Positions 1 to 8,126 of a DNA stretch of 47,410 nucleotides are shown piece by piece. Each line of letters starts with the position of its first letter. The stretch's first letter is position 1. Origin of the DNA: Glycocaulis profundi (GTDB taxonomy: Bacteria; Pseudomonadota; Alphaproteobacteria; Caulobacterales; Maricaulaceae); the NCBI GenBank assembly GCA_007050995.1, contig VJOU01000020.1, positions 1 through 47,410 on the forward strand. The letters run 5' to 3'. The notes beneath the pieces are model-generated. The model had not been told where the DNA came from, ran no database searches, and saw nothing but the letters and a program-made list of their open reading frames with translations. The position numbers and the translations under genes are program-made.

Positions 1-278
1 TGCTGTGCCACGAGGCGGGCCGCGAGCGGATCATCGGGCTGGACGCGCACTACCCCCTCGCCTCGCTGAATGAGACCATGGCGCTCACCCTGGCCTGCGC
101 GCGGCGCGTCAACCCGGCCGCCCGCTTCGCCGGGATCAGCCTGAACACGGCCAGCCTGAGCGAAGACGACGCCGCCCGCGCCATCGCGCAGGCCGCCGCG
201 GAAACCGGCCTGCCCGCCGCAGACCCCATCAGAGGCGGCGAGAGCTTCGAACGGCTCGTGGCCGCGTGCCTGACATGA
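1..278 (+). CDS. dgcN: DUF1611 / DgcN-type N-acyltransferase, C-terminal part
   Basis: The frame is open from base 3 and lacks its start, so only the last 91 or so residues are seen. They match the C-terminal end of the DUF1611 family: a CHEAGRE motif, a YPLASL stretch, then NPAARFAGISLNTASLSE, close to the family pattern of a conserved helix followed by a GI-LNT strand. DUF1611 includes DgcN, which works with the epimerase DgcA in D-glutamate catabolism. The stop codon overlaps the next gene by four bases, so it is the first visible gene of an operon with a membrane transporter and a secreted serine hydrolase. A DgcA-like epimerase would be expected just upstream, outside the window. The family call is fairly sure; the exact substrate is not shown. 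Confidence 0.72.
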   Translation, partial: LCHEAGRERIIGLDAHYPLASLNETMALTLACARRVNPAARFAGISLNTASLSEDDAARAIAQAAAETGLPAADPIRGGESFERLVAACLT

Positions 279-1378
279 GCGCGCCGTCCCTGTTTCAGCG
301 GCTGATCCTGCCGGGCCTCGCCTTCAAGGCGGTGGTGATCGGGGGCGGCTACGCCACGGGCCGCGAGCTGGCCGAGTTCTTCCTGCCCTCGGGTCCGGTG
401 GGCGGGCTGATGGGGCTGACGCTGGCGATGGTGATCTGGAGCGTGGTGTGCGCGGTGACCTTCGTGTTCGCCCGCGCCACCGCCAGCTCGAACTATCGCG
501 ACTTCTTCCGCAGGCTGCTCGGCCCGTTCTGGCTGGTCTTCGAAGTCGCCTATGTCTGCTTCCTGCTGCTGATCCTTTCGGTGTTCGGCGCGGCGGCCGG
601 AGAGATCGGCGCGGCGGTGTTCGGCTGGCCGCGCTTCGTCGGAGCGGCGCTGCTGGCGGTCTGCATCCTGACCGTGACCGCGCTGGGACAGGACAGCGTG
701 GAGCGCCTGTTCAAATACGCCTCCATCTTCCTGTACGCCGTCTATGCGGTGTTCGTGGCGCTGTGCTTCACCCGCTTCGGCGGCGACGTGCTGGCCACGC
801 TGGACCAGAGCATCCCGCCTCAGGGCTGGGCGGGCGCGGGCCTGACATATGCGGGCTACAACATCGTGGGCGCGGTGGTGATCCTGCCCGTCCTGCGGCA
901 CCTGACCAGCCATCGCGACGCGGTCACCGCGGGGCTGCTGGCCGGACCGCTGGCCGCCCTGCCCGCCATCCTGTTCTTCCTGTGCATGCTGGCCTTCCAC
1001 CCCGAGATCGCGGGCGCGGCCCTGCCGTCCAACTACATTCTCGAGCGTCTCGGCTCGCCCGCCTTCCAGCTCGTCTTCCAGTTCATGATCTTCATCGCCC
1101 TGCTTGAGACCAGCGCGGGCGCGGTCCATGCCGTCAACGAGCGGATCGCGGGGGTCAGGCGAAAGCCCCTGACCGCCCGCGCGCGCCTTCTGATCGCGGG
1201 CGCGCTGGTTCTGGCGGCGATGGTGATCGCGGAGCGCTTCGGCCTGATCGCCCTGATCGCGAACGGCTACCGCATCCTGTCCTGGATGATCCTGCTGACC
1301 TTCGTCGCCCCGCTGATGACCATAGGGCTGTGGAAGCTGCGGGGGCTGCTGAAGACCCGCCAGGAGGCCGTCCCATGA
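275..1378 (+). CDS. YkvI-type multi-pass membrane protein, probable transporter
   Basis: A protein of about 367 residues with some ten hydrophobic segments and no signal peptide. The N-terminal segment holds GGGYATGRE, a glycine-rich break in the first membrane helix seen in the COG3949/YkvI group, which is distantly related to LeuT-fold transporters. The ATG at 275 is preferred because it overlaps the TGA of the DgcN-type gene as ATGA; a GTG at 266 in the same frame would add three residues. The stop again overlaps the next start as ATGA. Its place between a D-amino acid enzyme and a secreted serine hydrolase suggests uptake of an amino acid or small peptide (inference). No member of this subgroup has a substrate that the sequence alone would fix. 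Confidence 0.75.
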   Translation: MSAPSLFQRLILPGLAFKAVVIGGGYATGRELAEFFLPSGPVGGLMGLTLAMVIWSVVCAVTFVFARATASSNYRDFFRRLLGPFWLVFEVAYVCFLLLILSVFGAAAGEIGAAVFGWPRFVGAALLAVCILTVTALGQDSVERLFKYASIFLYAVYAVFVALCFTRFGGDVLATLDQSIPPQGWAGAGLTYAGYNIVGAVVILPVLRHLTSHRDAVTAGLLAGPLAALPAILFFLCMLAFHPEIAGAALPSNYILERLGSPAFQLVFQFMIFIALLETSAGAVHAVNERIAGVRRKPLTARARLLIAGALVLAAMVIAERFGLIALIANGYRILSWMILLTFVAPLMTIGLWKLRGLLKTRQEAVP

Positions 1379-2370
1379 TCCGCGTTCTGTCCGCGCTGCT
1401 GGCGTCCACCGCCCTGGCTGCGACCGTCCCGCCGCCCGCAGAGGCGGCCAGCGTCGCGACGCAGGCCGAAGCATCCGCCATGGAGGCGCGCATCGCCGCG
1501 CTGGCGGAGCTTTCGGGCGGGCGGATGGGCGTGATGGCTTTCGACCTGGCGGGCGGAGAGCCCGTCTCGCTGAACCCCGACGAGCCCTTCCCCATGGCCA
1601 GCACGTTCAAGATCGCGGTGGCCGCCGCCGTTCTGGCGCGGGTGGACGCGGGCGAGCTGGCTCTGGGCGACATGATCGAGATCGATCCCGACAGCCATGT
1701 CATGTCCGAGGTGATCGCCGACCGCTTCATCCACCCCGGCGTGGCGCTGTCGGTGGCCAACCTGATCGAGCTGACCATCACCCAGAGCGACAACACCGCC
1801 ACGGACGTCCTGACCGATCTGGCGGGCGGTCCGGAGGCGGTGACCGCCTGGCTTTCAGCACAGGGCATCGAGGGTCAGCGGATCGACCGCGACACCGCCA
1901 GTCTGCTGCGCGATTTCTTCGATCTGCCCGACGGGCCGCTGCGCGAGACCGTGCCGGCCGCGCTGGCCGCCGAGCCGGACCTTCTGGCGCGCGGCGGACG
2001 GCCTCACGCCCCGTTCGACACCGATCCGCGCGACACCTCCACCCCTCGGGCCATGGCCGAGCTGCTCGCACGGATCGCGCGCGGGCAGGCGCTGAGCGAG
2101 ACCGGGACGGATTTCCTGATGGGCGCGCTGAGCCGGACCCGGACCGGCGCGGGGCGGTTGAGAGGCCTGCTGCCCGAGGGCACGCCCGTGGCCCACAAGA
2201 CCGGCACCATCGGCGGCACGGTCAACGACGCGGGAATCATCACCCTGCCCGACGGTCGGCGCATCGTTGTGGTGGCCTTCGTCAAACAGAGCGACGCGCC
2301 CATGGCGGCGCGCGAACGGGCGATCGCGGAGATCGCCCGCACGCTGCATGACGGGTTCGCGCTGCGCTAG
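1375..2370 (+). CDS. Class A beta-lactamase-like secreted serine hydrolase
   Basis: 331 residues, starting at the ATG that overlaps the previous stop. A signal peptide is clear (hydrophobic stretch, then AEA before residue 25), so it acts in the periplasm. The three active-site motifs of class A enzymes are present: S76-T-F-K79, S138-D-N140 and K275-T-G277. The region that normally carries the Glu-x-x-Leu-Asn omega loop is odd. The nearest candidate is E200-P-D-L-L, the Asn is replaced by Leu, and about seven extra residues lie before the conserved RDT-TP segment. That makes the deacylating Glu uncertain. The operon context with a DgcN-type gene and a D-aminoacylase hints at a role on D-amino acid-containing peptides rather than drug resistance (inference). 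The family is PF13354 by motif. Confidence 0.82.
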   Translation: MIRVLSALLASTALAATVPPPAEAASVATQAEASAMEARIAALAELSGGRMGVMAFDLAGGEPVSLNPDEPFPMASTFKIAVAAAVLARVDAGELALGDMIEIDPDSHVMSEVIADRFIHPGVALSVANLIELTITQSDNTATDVLTDLAGGPEAVTAWLSAQGIEGQRIDRDTASLLRDFFDLPDGPLRETVPAALAAEPDLLARGGRPHAPFDTDPRDTSTPRAMAELLARIARGQALSETGTDFLMGALSRTRTGAGRLRGLLPEGTPVAHKTGTIGGTVNDAGIITLPDGRRIVVVAFVKQSDAPMAARERAIAEIARTLHDGFALR

Positions 2371-3911
2371 CCCTCGTTCGCCACCGTGCCGCGGATCGGA
2401 CGGCCGGGCAGGATCGCGGTGTCCAGCTCCCCGCCATCGACCAACACCGCGCCGTTCACGACGACATAGTCGAAGCCTGTGGTGGCCTGTGCGGGACGCT
2501 CGAAGGTCGCCTGGTCGGAGACGGTCTCGGGGTCGAACACCACGATGTCCGCGTCCGCGCCTTCCTGAAGACGGCCCTTGGTGCGCATCTGGGGCACGGC
2601 GTCCTGCAGGATGAGGGCGGGGTTGTAGCTCACCCGCGCGATGGCCTCCGGCCAGTCGATCACGGCCCGTTCGCGGGCGTACATCCGCAGGAAACGGCCA
2701 TAGGTGCCCGCGCTGCGCGGGTGGGAGTGCGCGTCTTCGGGGATCGGCCAGACATCGCCGTCCAGCCGCCCCTCCTCGGTGGCCCACGGCCCGCCGTCAG
2801 ACGCGATGGCGCCGCCGGGGAAGAGCATGGAGCGGTCCAGATAGGCCTGGTCCTCCTCGCGCTCCTCGGGATTGAGGAAATGCACCACGATGCCCGTGCC
2901 CGGCTCATTCTCCTGAAGATCGAGGAAGCGTTCCTCGTCCAGCGGCTCGCCGCGCACGGTGAAGTCGGAATACCCGATCCCGCCCATCCGGCCGCGCCAG
3001 TTCTCGCCGCGGAACATGGCCGCCCCGATACCCGTGGCGCCCGCGCCGTAAGGGTAGGCTTCCACGGTGATGTTCACGCCCGTGGCCTGGGCGGTCTCGA
3101 TCATCTGCGCGATGTCCTCGATGTCGCTGAGGGAGATCGAGTTGAGGTGGCTGATATGCATGTGCGCGCCGGTCGCGGCGGCCACCGCGATCATCTCCTG
3201 AAAGCCCTCGAACGAGCTCTGCGGCTCGATGGCGCTCAGGAAGCGGGCGTGGGTGAAGGTGGGCACCCCGCGCGCGGCGGCCAGCGCGTTCACGGCGTGA
3301 TATTCCTTGCGCCCCACCTCGGGCGCGTAGCCCAAGAGGATGCCGATCCCCAGACCGCCCTCGTCCAGCCCCTGGCTGATATGGCGCAGGATGGCGTTCA
3401 GCCGCTCGTCGTCGGCCAGTTCGGTCTGCCAGCGCGGATCGCCGATATAGCGGAAGAACCAGTAGGTGTCCGCGTCCGGCTCGGTGTCCATGATCGCGGA
3501 GATGCGCGCATGGGCCCAGCTCGACGCCGCGCCGTAATTGACCGGGCGACCCTCTTCCTCGGCGCGGGCGTAGAAGTCCGCCACCGGCAGCACGCCCGAT
3601 TCCAGCTCCAGCGCCGTGGTCACTCCGTCCAGCGCCTGCATCCGGCCCGAAGGGATGTTCTGGCCGTGGGCGTGAAGGTCGATGAAGCCCGGCGCGACGA
3701 TGCGCCCGGTCGCGTCGATCACGCGCGCGCCTTCGAGCGGGGTTTCGGAGATCGTCTCGATCCGGTCCCCGCTCACACCGACATGGCGCACCGCGTCCAG
3801 TCCGGTTTCGGGGTCGATCACCCGACCGTTGGCGATGACCAGATCATAGTCCTGAGCGGCGGCGAAACCGGCGGCGAGGCTGACCGCGAAGGCGGCGACG
3901 AGAACACGCAT
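2367..3911 (-). CDS. Secreted N-acyl-D-amino-acid deacylase (amidohydrolase)
   Basis: 514 residues counted from the ATG at 3911, chosen because a TGGAGA ribosome site lies seven bases upstream and because it gives a clean signal peptide ending in AAA-Q20. The upstream in-frame start at 3929 would bury the signal. The metal motif H80-A-H82 sits in APGFIDLHAH; later come THARF and HISHLNS (metal ligands), ASDGG (catalytic Asp) and the C-terminal GADADIVVFDP, all typical of D-aminoacylases and N-acyl-D-glutamate deacylases. These release free D-amino acids from N-acyl forms. The gene converges on the beta-lactamase-like gene and shares the bases CTAG as both stop codons. The neighbours suggest a joint role in D-amino acid or muropeptide use (inference). 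Confidence 0.86.
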   Translation of the reverse strand: MRVLVAAFAVSLAAGFAAAQDYDLVIANGRVIDPETGLDAVRHVGVSGDRIETISETPLEGARVIDATGRIVAPGFIDLHAHGQNIPSGRMQALDGVTTALELESGVLPVADFYARAEEEGRPVNYGAASSWAHARISAIMDTEPDADTYWFFRYIGDPRWQTELADDERLNAILRHISQGLDEGGLGIGILLGYAPEVGRKEYHAVNALAAARGVPTFTHARFLSAIEPQSSFEGFQEMIAVAAATGAHMHISHLNSISLSDIEDIAQMIETAQATGVNITVEAYPYGAGATGIGAAMFRGENWRGRMGGIGYSDFTVRGEPLDEERFLDLQENEPGTGIVVHFLNPEEREEDQAYLDRSMLFPGGAIASDGGPWATEEGRLDGDVWPIPEDAHSHPRSAGTYGRFLRMYARERAVIDWPEAIARVSYNPALILQDAVPQMRTKGRLQEGADADIVVFDPETVSDQATFERPAQATTGFDYVVVNGAVLVDGGELDTAILPGRPIRGTVANEG

Positions 3912-3922
3912 GAATCCATCTC

Positions 3923-3956
3923 CAATCAAGATTGATTTTTCTTATCAGAGAAAATC
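3923..3956. promoter_or_regulatory. AT-rich palindromes in the divergent promoter region
   Basis: This AT-rich patch in a GC-rich genome holds CAATC-AA-GATTG (3923-3934) and a near palindrome GATTTT...AAAATC (3934-3956), directly upstream of the D-aminoacylase start and before the flavoprotein gene. It could be an operator or the promoter core for one or both genes. No regulator gene lies next to it. The function is inferred from position and symmetry only. Confidence 0.35.
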
Positions 3957-4103
3957 CCGATGGTCATCCCATCTTCCGGTCAGAAGCGTCCGGCGCCCCC
4001 GCGCCTTGCCCGGCGAAGCGGTCGCGGCCATGGTCCCGGCCTCGCCCGCCATTCTCCCGAGACACCCGATGCCCCGTCCCGCCCGCCTGCCGGTTTCCGC
4101 CTC

Positions 4104-5285
4104 ATGACCCATGACGCCATCGTCATCGGCGCGGGCGCGGCCGGGCTGTTCTACGCCGGGATAGCGGGCAGGCGCGGCATGCGCGTGATCGTGCTCGATC
4201 ATGCGAAGAAGCCCGCCGAGAAGGTGCGCATCTCCGGCGGCGGGCGGTGCAATTTCACCAACATCCACACCGCGCCCGACCGCTTCATCTCGAACAACCC
4301 GCATTTCGCGCGCTCGGCCCTGTCGCGCTATGCCCCGAACGATTTTCTCGACCTGCTCAGGACGCACCACATCACCTGGCATGAGAAGACGCTGGGCCAG
4401 CTTTTCTGCGACGGGCGCTCGGACGCGATCATCCAGATGCTGCTCGACGAGCTGGCCGCGGGCGGGGGCGAGCTGCGCCTGTCCACGCCGGTCGGCGAGG
4501 TGCGCGCGGTCGATGGCGGCTGGGAGGTCTCCACCCCTGACGGAGCGCTGACCGCGCCGAAGCTGGTCATCGCCACGGGCGGGCTGTCGATCCCGAAAAT
4601 GGGCGCGACGGGCTTCGCCTACGAGCTGGCCGAGCGCTTCGGACACACTCTGGTGGAGCCGACTGCGGGCCTCGTCCCTTTCACCTTCGAGGGTGCGGAC
4701 AAGGCGGATTTCGCGTCGATCTCAGGGGTGGCCGCGCCGGTGGTGGCGCAGGCGGGGCGGAGCCGGTTCGAGGAAGCGATGCTGTTCACCCATCGCGGCC
4801 TGTCCGGCCCGGCCATGCTCCAGATCTCCAGCTATTGGAAACCGGGCGAGCCCATCGCCATCGACCTGTTCACCGGAACCGGCGGCGCGGACCGGCTGAA
4901 GGCGCTCAAGGCGGAGCATCCGATGAAGTCGCTGGCCTCGGCGATGGAGGCCCTGCTGCCCCGGCGGCTGGTCGAGCTTCTGCGCGCCCGCGGCGACATC
5001 CCGGACATCCCGCGGCTGGCGGACGCCTCCCACAAGGCGCTGGACGGGGTGGCCGCCGCCCTGTCGGACTGGCGGCTGCGTCCCGCGGGCACCGAAGGCT
5101 GGCGCACCGCGGAGGTCACGCTGGGCGGGATCGACACGCGCGGGCTCTCCCAGAAGACGATGGAGAGCCGGCACGCGCCGGGGCTTCATTTCATCGGCGA
5201 GTGCGTGGACGTCACCGGCTGGCTGGGCGGATATAACTTCCAGTGGGCGTGGGCGAGCGCGTTCGCCGCCGCCCAGGCTGACTGA
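4104..5285 (+). CDS. HI0933/YhiN-family flavoprotein oxidoreductase
   Basis: 393 residues from the ATG at 4104. The N-terminus has a Rossmann FAD site, VIGAGAAGL, followed by the family hallmark SGGGRCNFTN near residue 50, and the C-terminus ends with the typical GWLGGYNFQWAWASAFAA block that closes the FAD site. The family (PF03486, related to BaiN/YhiN) is FAD- or NAD(P)H-dependent, but most members have no proven substrate. The long frame before 4104 is not part of the gene: the Rossmann fold must start near the N-terminus. The stop is three bases from the stop of proB on the other strand. A second, divergent member of the family lies at 31851-33083. Confidence 0.85.
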   Translation: MTHDAIVIGAGAAGLFYAGIAGRRGMRVIVLDHAKKPAEKVRISGGGRCNFTNIHTAPDRFISNNPHFARSALSRYAPNDFLDLLRTHHITWHEKTLGQLFCDGRSDAIIQMLLDELAAGGGELRLSTPVGEVRAVDGGWEVSTPDGALTAPKLVIATGGLSIPKMGATGFAYELAERFGHTLVEPTAGLVPFTFEGADKADFASISGVAAPVVAQAGRSRFEEAMLFTHRGLSGPAMLQISSYWKPGEPIAIDLFTGTGGADRLKALKAEHPMKSLASAMEALLPRRLVELLRARGDIPDIPRLADASHKALDGVAAALSDWRLRPAGTEGWRTAEVTLGGIDTRGLSQKTMESRHAPGLHFIGECVDVTGWLGGYNFQWAWASAFAAAQAD

Positions 5286-5287
5286 AG

Positions 5288-6439
5288 CTAAGCCGCGCTG
5301 GCGTCCCAGCTCAGGCGGGTCTTGTCCAGCTTGGCCATGTTGCGCGGACGGATGATCTCCGGCCGGGCCGAATAGCCCAGAAGCTCGGCGGTCTCCCGGT
5401 TGGGATTGGCCACCAGCACCTGGACGTCCTGAGCGGAGAACGAGGTCAGGCCGCGGGCCAGCTCATTGCCCTGCTCGTCATAGACGTGCAGCACGTCGCC
5501 CTTCTGGAAATCGCCGTTCACCGCGACGATGTCGGTGTTCGACACCCCGCACGGCCCCTCCGCGATGGCGTCGGCCACGGCCTGGCGCACGGTCAGGCTG
5601 CCGGCCATGTGCAGGCGGTTGGACAGCCAGCCATGCCACGCGGTCGCGGGCGTGCCGATGGCGGGGCAGATGGTGCAGCGGCGCGAACCATCGATGGCGC
5701 CCACCACCGGCTCGTCCAGCACGCCTTCGGCCAGATACGTGGTGCACCCCGAATGCTGGGCCATGTTCGCGGCGACCAGCTTGGTCAGCATCCCGCCCGA
5801 GCCCAGCGCGCTCGTGCCCGAGGCCGCGGCGATGTATTTGGACACGTCCTTGAGCTCGGCGACGAACTCGGCGCCCGGCTCCGAGGGATCGCGGTCATAC
5901 AGTCCGTCCACGCTGGTCAGGATGACGAATTTCTCCGCCTGGACCATGTGGGCCACCGATGCCGCGAGGCGGTCGTTGTCGCCCACCCGCAGCTCCTCGG
6001 TCGTGATCGTGTCGTTCTCGTTCACGATGGGCACGATGTCGTTGTCGAACAGGCGTTCGAGCGTGTTCTTGATGTTCAGGAAGCGCTTGCGCCCCTCCAG
6101 ATCATCGAGCGTGACGAGGACCTGCGCGATGCTCAGATTGTGCTCGGACGCCAGATTCCGGTAGGCGTTCAGCAGCAGCGGCTGGCCGCAGGCCGCGGCG
6201 GCCTGCTTGTCCAGCAGGGTCGCCTGCCCCGGCGCCTTGTTCACCGCGTTCAGGCCCAGCGCCACCGCGCCCGAGCTCATCAGAACCACGTCATGGCCCT
6301 GATCCTTCAGCGTCTTGATGTCGCCCATCAGCGCGCTGAGGAAGGCGTAACGCAGCTTGAGCGTCTCCTCGTTGGCCAGAAGGCTCGAGCCGATCTTGAT
6401 GACGATGCGTTTGCGTTCCGGACGTTGGTCGTCAGACAT
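5288..6439 (-). CDS. proB: Glutamate 5-kinase
   Basis: First step of proline synthesis: ATP-dependent phosphorylation of glutamate to gamma-glutamyl phosphate in the cytoplasm. 383 residues from the ATG at 6439, which follows a GGGGA ribosome site; a start at 6493 would add a polar 18-residue tail. The amino acid kinase domain shows KIGSSLL at the N-terminus, MSSGAVALGL, NENDTITTEE and GSGGMLTKL. The last 110 or so residues form the PUA domain, including GDFQKGD. The linker into the PUA domain (WLSNRL, then VSNTDIVAV) departs from the common SLLP pattern but keeps the length. It lies 63 bases downstream of proA on the same strand, so the two are probably co-transcribed. Confidence 0.95.
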   Translation of the reverse strand: MSDDQRPERKRIVIKIGSSLLANEETLKLRYAFLSALMGDIKTLKDQGHDVVLMSSGAVALGLNAVNKAPGQATLLDKQAAAACGQPLLLNAYRNLASEHNLSIAQVLVTLDDLEGRKRFLNIKNTLERLFDNDIVPIVNENDTITTEELRVGDNDRLAASVAHMVQAEKFVILTSVDGLYDRDPSEPGAEFVAELKDVSKYIAAASGTSALGSGGMLTKLVAANMAQHSGCTTYLAEGVLDEPVVGAIDGSRRCTICPAIGTPATAWHGWLSNRLHMAGSLTVRQAVADAIAEGPCGVSNTDIVAVNGDFQKGDVLHVYDEQGNELARGLTSFSAQDVQVLVANPNRETAELLGYSARPEIIRPRNMAKLDKTRLSWDASAA

Positions 6440-6502
6440 GGATTTCCCCTTTCGCGCATGCCGCGCGTCGGTGTGGTGGTCGGTATCGCTCAAGGCCGCG
6501 CC

Positions 6503-7759
6503 TTACGGGCGGGTCTGGCCGCTGCCGAGCACCTGGTATTTGAACGTGTTGAGCTGTTCGAGGCCGACAGGGCCGCGGGCGTGCAGGCGGCCCGTGGCGA
6601 TGCCGATCTCTGCGCCCATCCCGAACTCGCCGCCATCGGCGAACTGGGTGGAGGCGTTGTGCATCACGATGGCGCTGTCGATCTCTTCCAGGAAGCGCGT
6701 CGCGGCGTCCGCGTCCTCGGCGATGATCGACTCGGTGTGGGCGGACGAGTGCTTGGAGACGAACGCCAGCGCCTCGTCGATGCCCTCGACGATCTTCACC
6801 GCCAGGATGGCGTCGAGATATTCGGTGTCCCAGTCCTGTTCGGTGGCGGGCTTGATACGCGCCTCGATGCCGCGCGCCTCGTCCTCGCCCCGCAGCTCGC
6901 AGCCCTCGAGGGCGTCGGCGAGTTTCGGCAGCAGGTCCTTGGCCACCTTGCGGTCCACCACCACGGTCTCGGCGGCGCCGCAGACGCCGGTGCGGCGCAG
7001 CTTGGCGTTCTTCACGACCTCGACGGCTTTGGCGAGGTCGGCGCTTTCATGGACATAGACGTGGTTGTTGCCATCCAGGTGCAGCAGGGTCGGCACCCGG
7101 CTCTCCTCCATCACCAGCGAGGTCAGGCCCTTGCCGCCGCGCGGGATGATGAGGTCGATCAGACCGTTCGCGCGCAGCATCTGCGCCACCGCGGCCCGGT
7201 CGGTCGTGCCCAGCGTCTGCACCGCCTCGGCGGGCAGGCCGGCCGATTTCAGCCCGTCCTGCAGGCATTCAACGATGACACCGGTGGAGTGCACGCTGTC
7301 CGAACCGCCGCGCAGGATGACCGCGTTGCCCGATTTCAGACACAGCGCGCCCGCGTCCGCGGCCACGTTCGGGCGGGATTCGTAGATGATGCCGATCACG
7401 CCCAGCGGGGTCGCCACCCGGCGGATCTCCAGCCCGTTGGGACGCTTTTCGGTGTTCAGCACCCGGCCCACCGGATCGGGCAGCGCGATCAGGGCATCCA
7501 GCGCGGCGGCGATGCCTTCCACGCGGCCTTCATCCAGCGCGAGGCGGTCGATGAAAGCGGCGGGCTTGCCGTCGTCCTTGGCGGCCGCGACGTCCTTCGC
7601 GTTGGCTGACAGGATCTCCCCCGAGCGGGCGCGGATCGCCTCCGCCGCACCCTTGATGGCGGCGTTCTTGTTGGCGGTCGTGGCGCGGGCCAGCACGCGC
7701 GCGGCGGCGCGGGCCTTCTCGGCGACGGGGGTGACGTAGTCAGGCATGGCGATGGACAT
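6503..7759 (-). CDS. proA: Gamma-glutamyl phosphate reductase
   Basis: Second step of proline synthesis: NADPH reduction of gamma-glutamyl phosphate to glutamate semialdehyde. 418 residues, of aldehyde-dehydrogenase fold, matching the usual length. The catalytic cysteine is in [11 protein letters not shown]; further markers are [13 protein letters not shown] and LRGGSDS. The ATG at 7759 has a GGAGA ribosome site a few bases upstream; a second ATG four codons in is less well placed. The gene is the first of the proA-proB pair, the reverse of the common proB-proA order. A candidate promoter lies about 100 bases upstream. Confidence 0.95.
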   Translation of the reverse strand: MSIAMPDYVTPVAEKARAAARVLARATTANKNAAIKGAAEAIRARSGEILSANAKDVAAAKDDGKPAAFIDRLALDEGRVEGIAAALDALIALPDPVGRVLNTEKRPNGLEIRRVATPLGVIGIIYESRPNVAADAGALCLKSGNAVILRGGSDSVHSTGVIVECLQDGLKSAGLPAEAVQTLGTTDRAAVAQMLRANGLIDLIIPRGGKGLTSLVMEESRVPTLLHLDGNNHVYVHESADLAKAVEVVKNAKLRRTGVCGAAETVVVDRKVAKDLLPKLADALEGCELRGEDEARGIEARIKPATEQDWDTEYLDAILAVKIVEGIDEALAFVSKHSSAHTESIIAEDADAATRFLEEIDSAIVMHNASTQFADGGEFGMGAEIGIATGRLHARGPVGLEQLNTFKYQVLGSGQTRP

Positions 7760-7858
7760 CCGGTCTCCTCTGTGACGGCTCGATCCGTAGCATGGATACG
7801 CCTCCGCCGCCCCTCGGAATCGAGGATCGGCGCGGACGGCCCTGCTGCGATGCAGCGC

Positions 7859-7886
7859 AACATACGCAGCGAAAGATCAAGGTCAA
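7859..7886 (-). promoter_or_regulatory. proA: Candidate sigma-70 type promoter for proA
   Basis: Read on the minus strand there is TTGACC (7881-7886), a 16-base spacer, then TATGTT (7859-7864). This would start transcripts about 90-95 bases before the proA ATG. It is a fair match to the housekeeping consensus in a GC-rich background; the assignment is by pattern only. Confidence 0.42.
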
Positions 7887-7967
7887 CAGCATGAGCAGAA
7901 TAATTTGAAAATATCACGTTCTCGCCACAAGAGCGCAGATTCCCGTCACATCTTTCGCGTCAAAAGC

Positions 7968-7982
7968 GATATTCATAATATC
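7968..7982. promoter_or_regulatory. Perfect palindrome, candidate operator upstream of mnhE
   Basis: The 15-base sequence has six-base arms, GATATT and AATATC, around a CAT centre. It lies about 145 bases before the mnhE start and 210 bases before proA. Symmetry and position suggest a regulator binding site for the antiporter operon; no regulator gene is adjacent. Confidence 0.3.
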
Positions 7983-8126
7983 AGCACGTCTCGCGCGATT
8001 TTTGCCTATCCTGCATCAATTTATATTTCACGGCTTCATTCGCGCTCCACTTCTGCTGGCGCAAGGCATCGCCTTCATGATGAAGTGCGTTCAGTCCGGT
8101 GACACGTCTTGGGGAAGGGGTCTTCC

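Larger units (their letters stand above)
7760..8126. other. Intergenic regulatory gap between proA and the mrp operon
   Basis: 367 bases without a credible gene, separating two divergent operons. From about 7905 to 8060 the DNA is far more AT-rich than its surroundings. It holds two short palindromes: GATATT-CAT-AATATC (7968-7982) and CTTCAT-G-ATGAAG (8073-8085). A TATATT box at 8022-8027 could be a -10 element for the plus-strand operon, but no good -35 accompanies it. The proA promoter candidate is at 7859-7886. No tRNA or small RNA could be recognised. Confidence 0.5.

Noticed and set aside
1375-2370. Antibiotic-resistance beta-lactamase
   Set aside because: The active-site motifs fit the family, but the omega loop is atypical and the operon concerns D-amino acid enzymes, so a drug-resistance label is not supported.
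5486-7609. A 707-residue frame antisense to proA-proB
   Set aside because: It spans two well-supported genes and has the low-complexity composition of a shadow frame.
8109-8126. An upstream TTG start for mnhE
   Set aside because: It would start before the ribosome site GGGGAAGGGG; the ATG at 8127 is placed correctly behind it.
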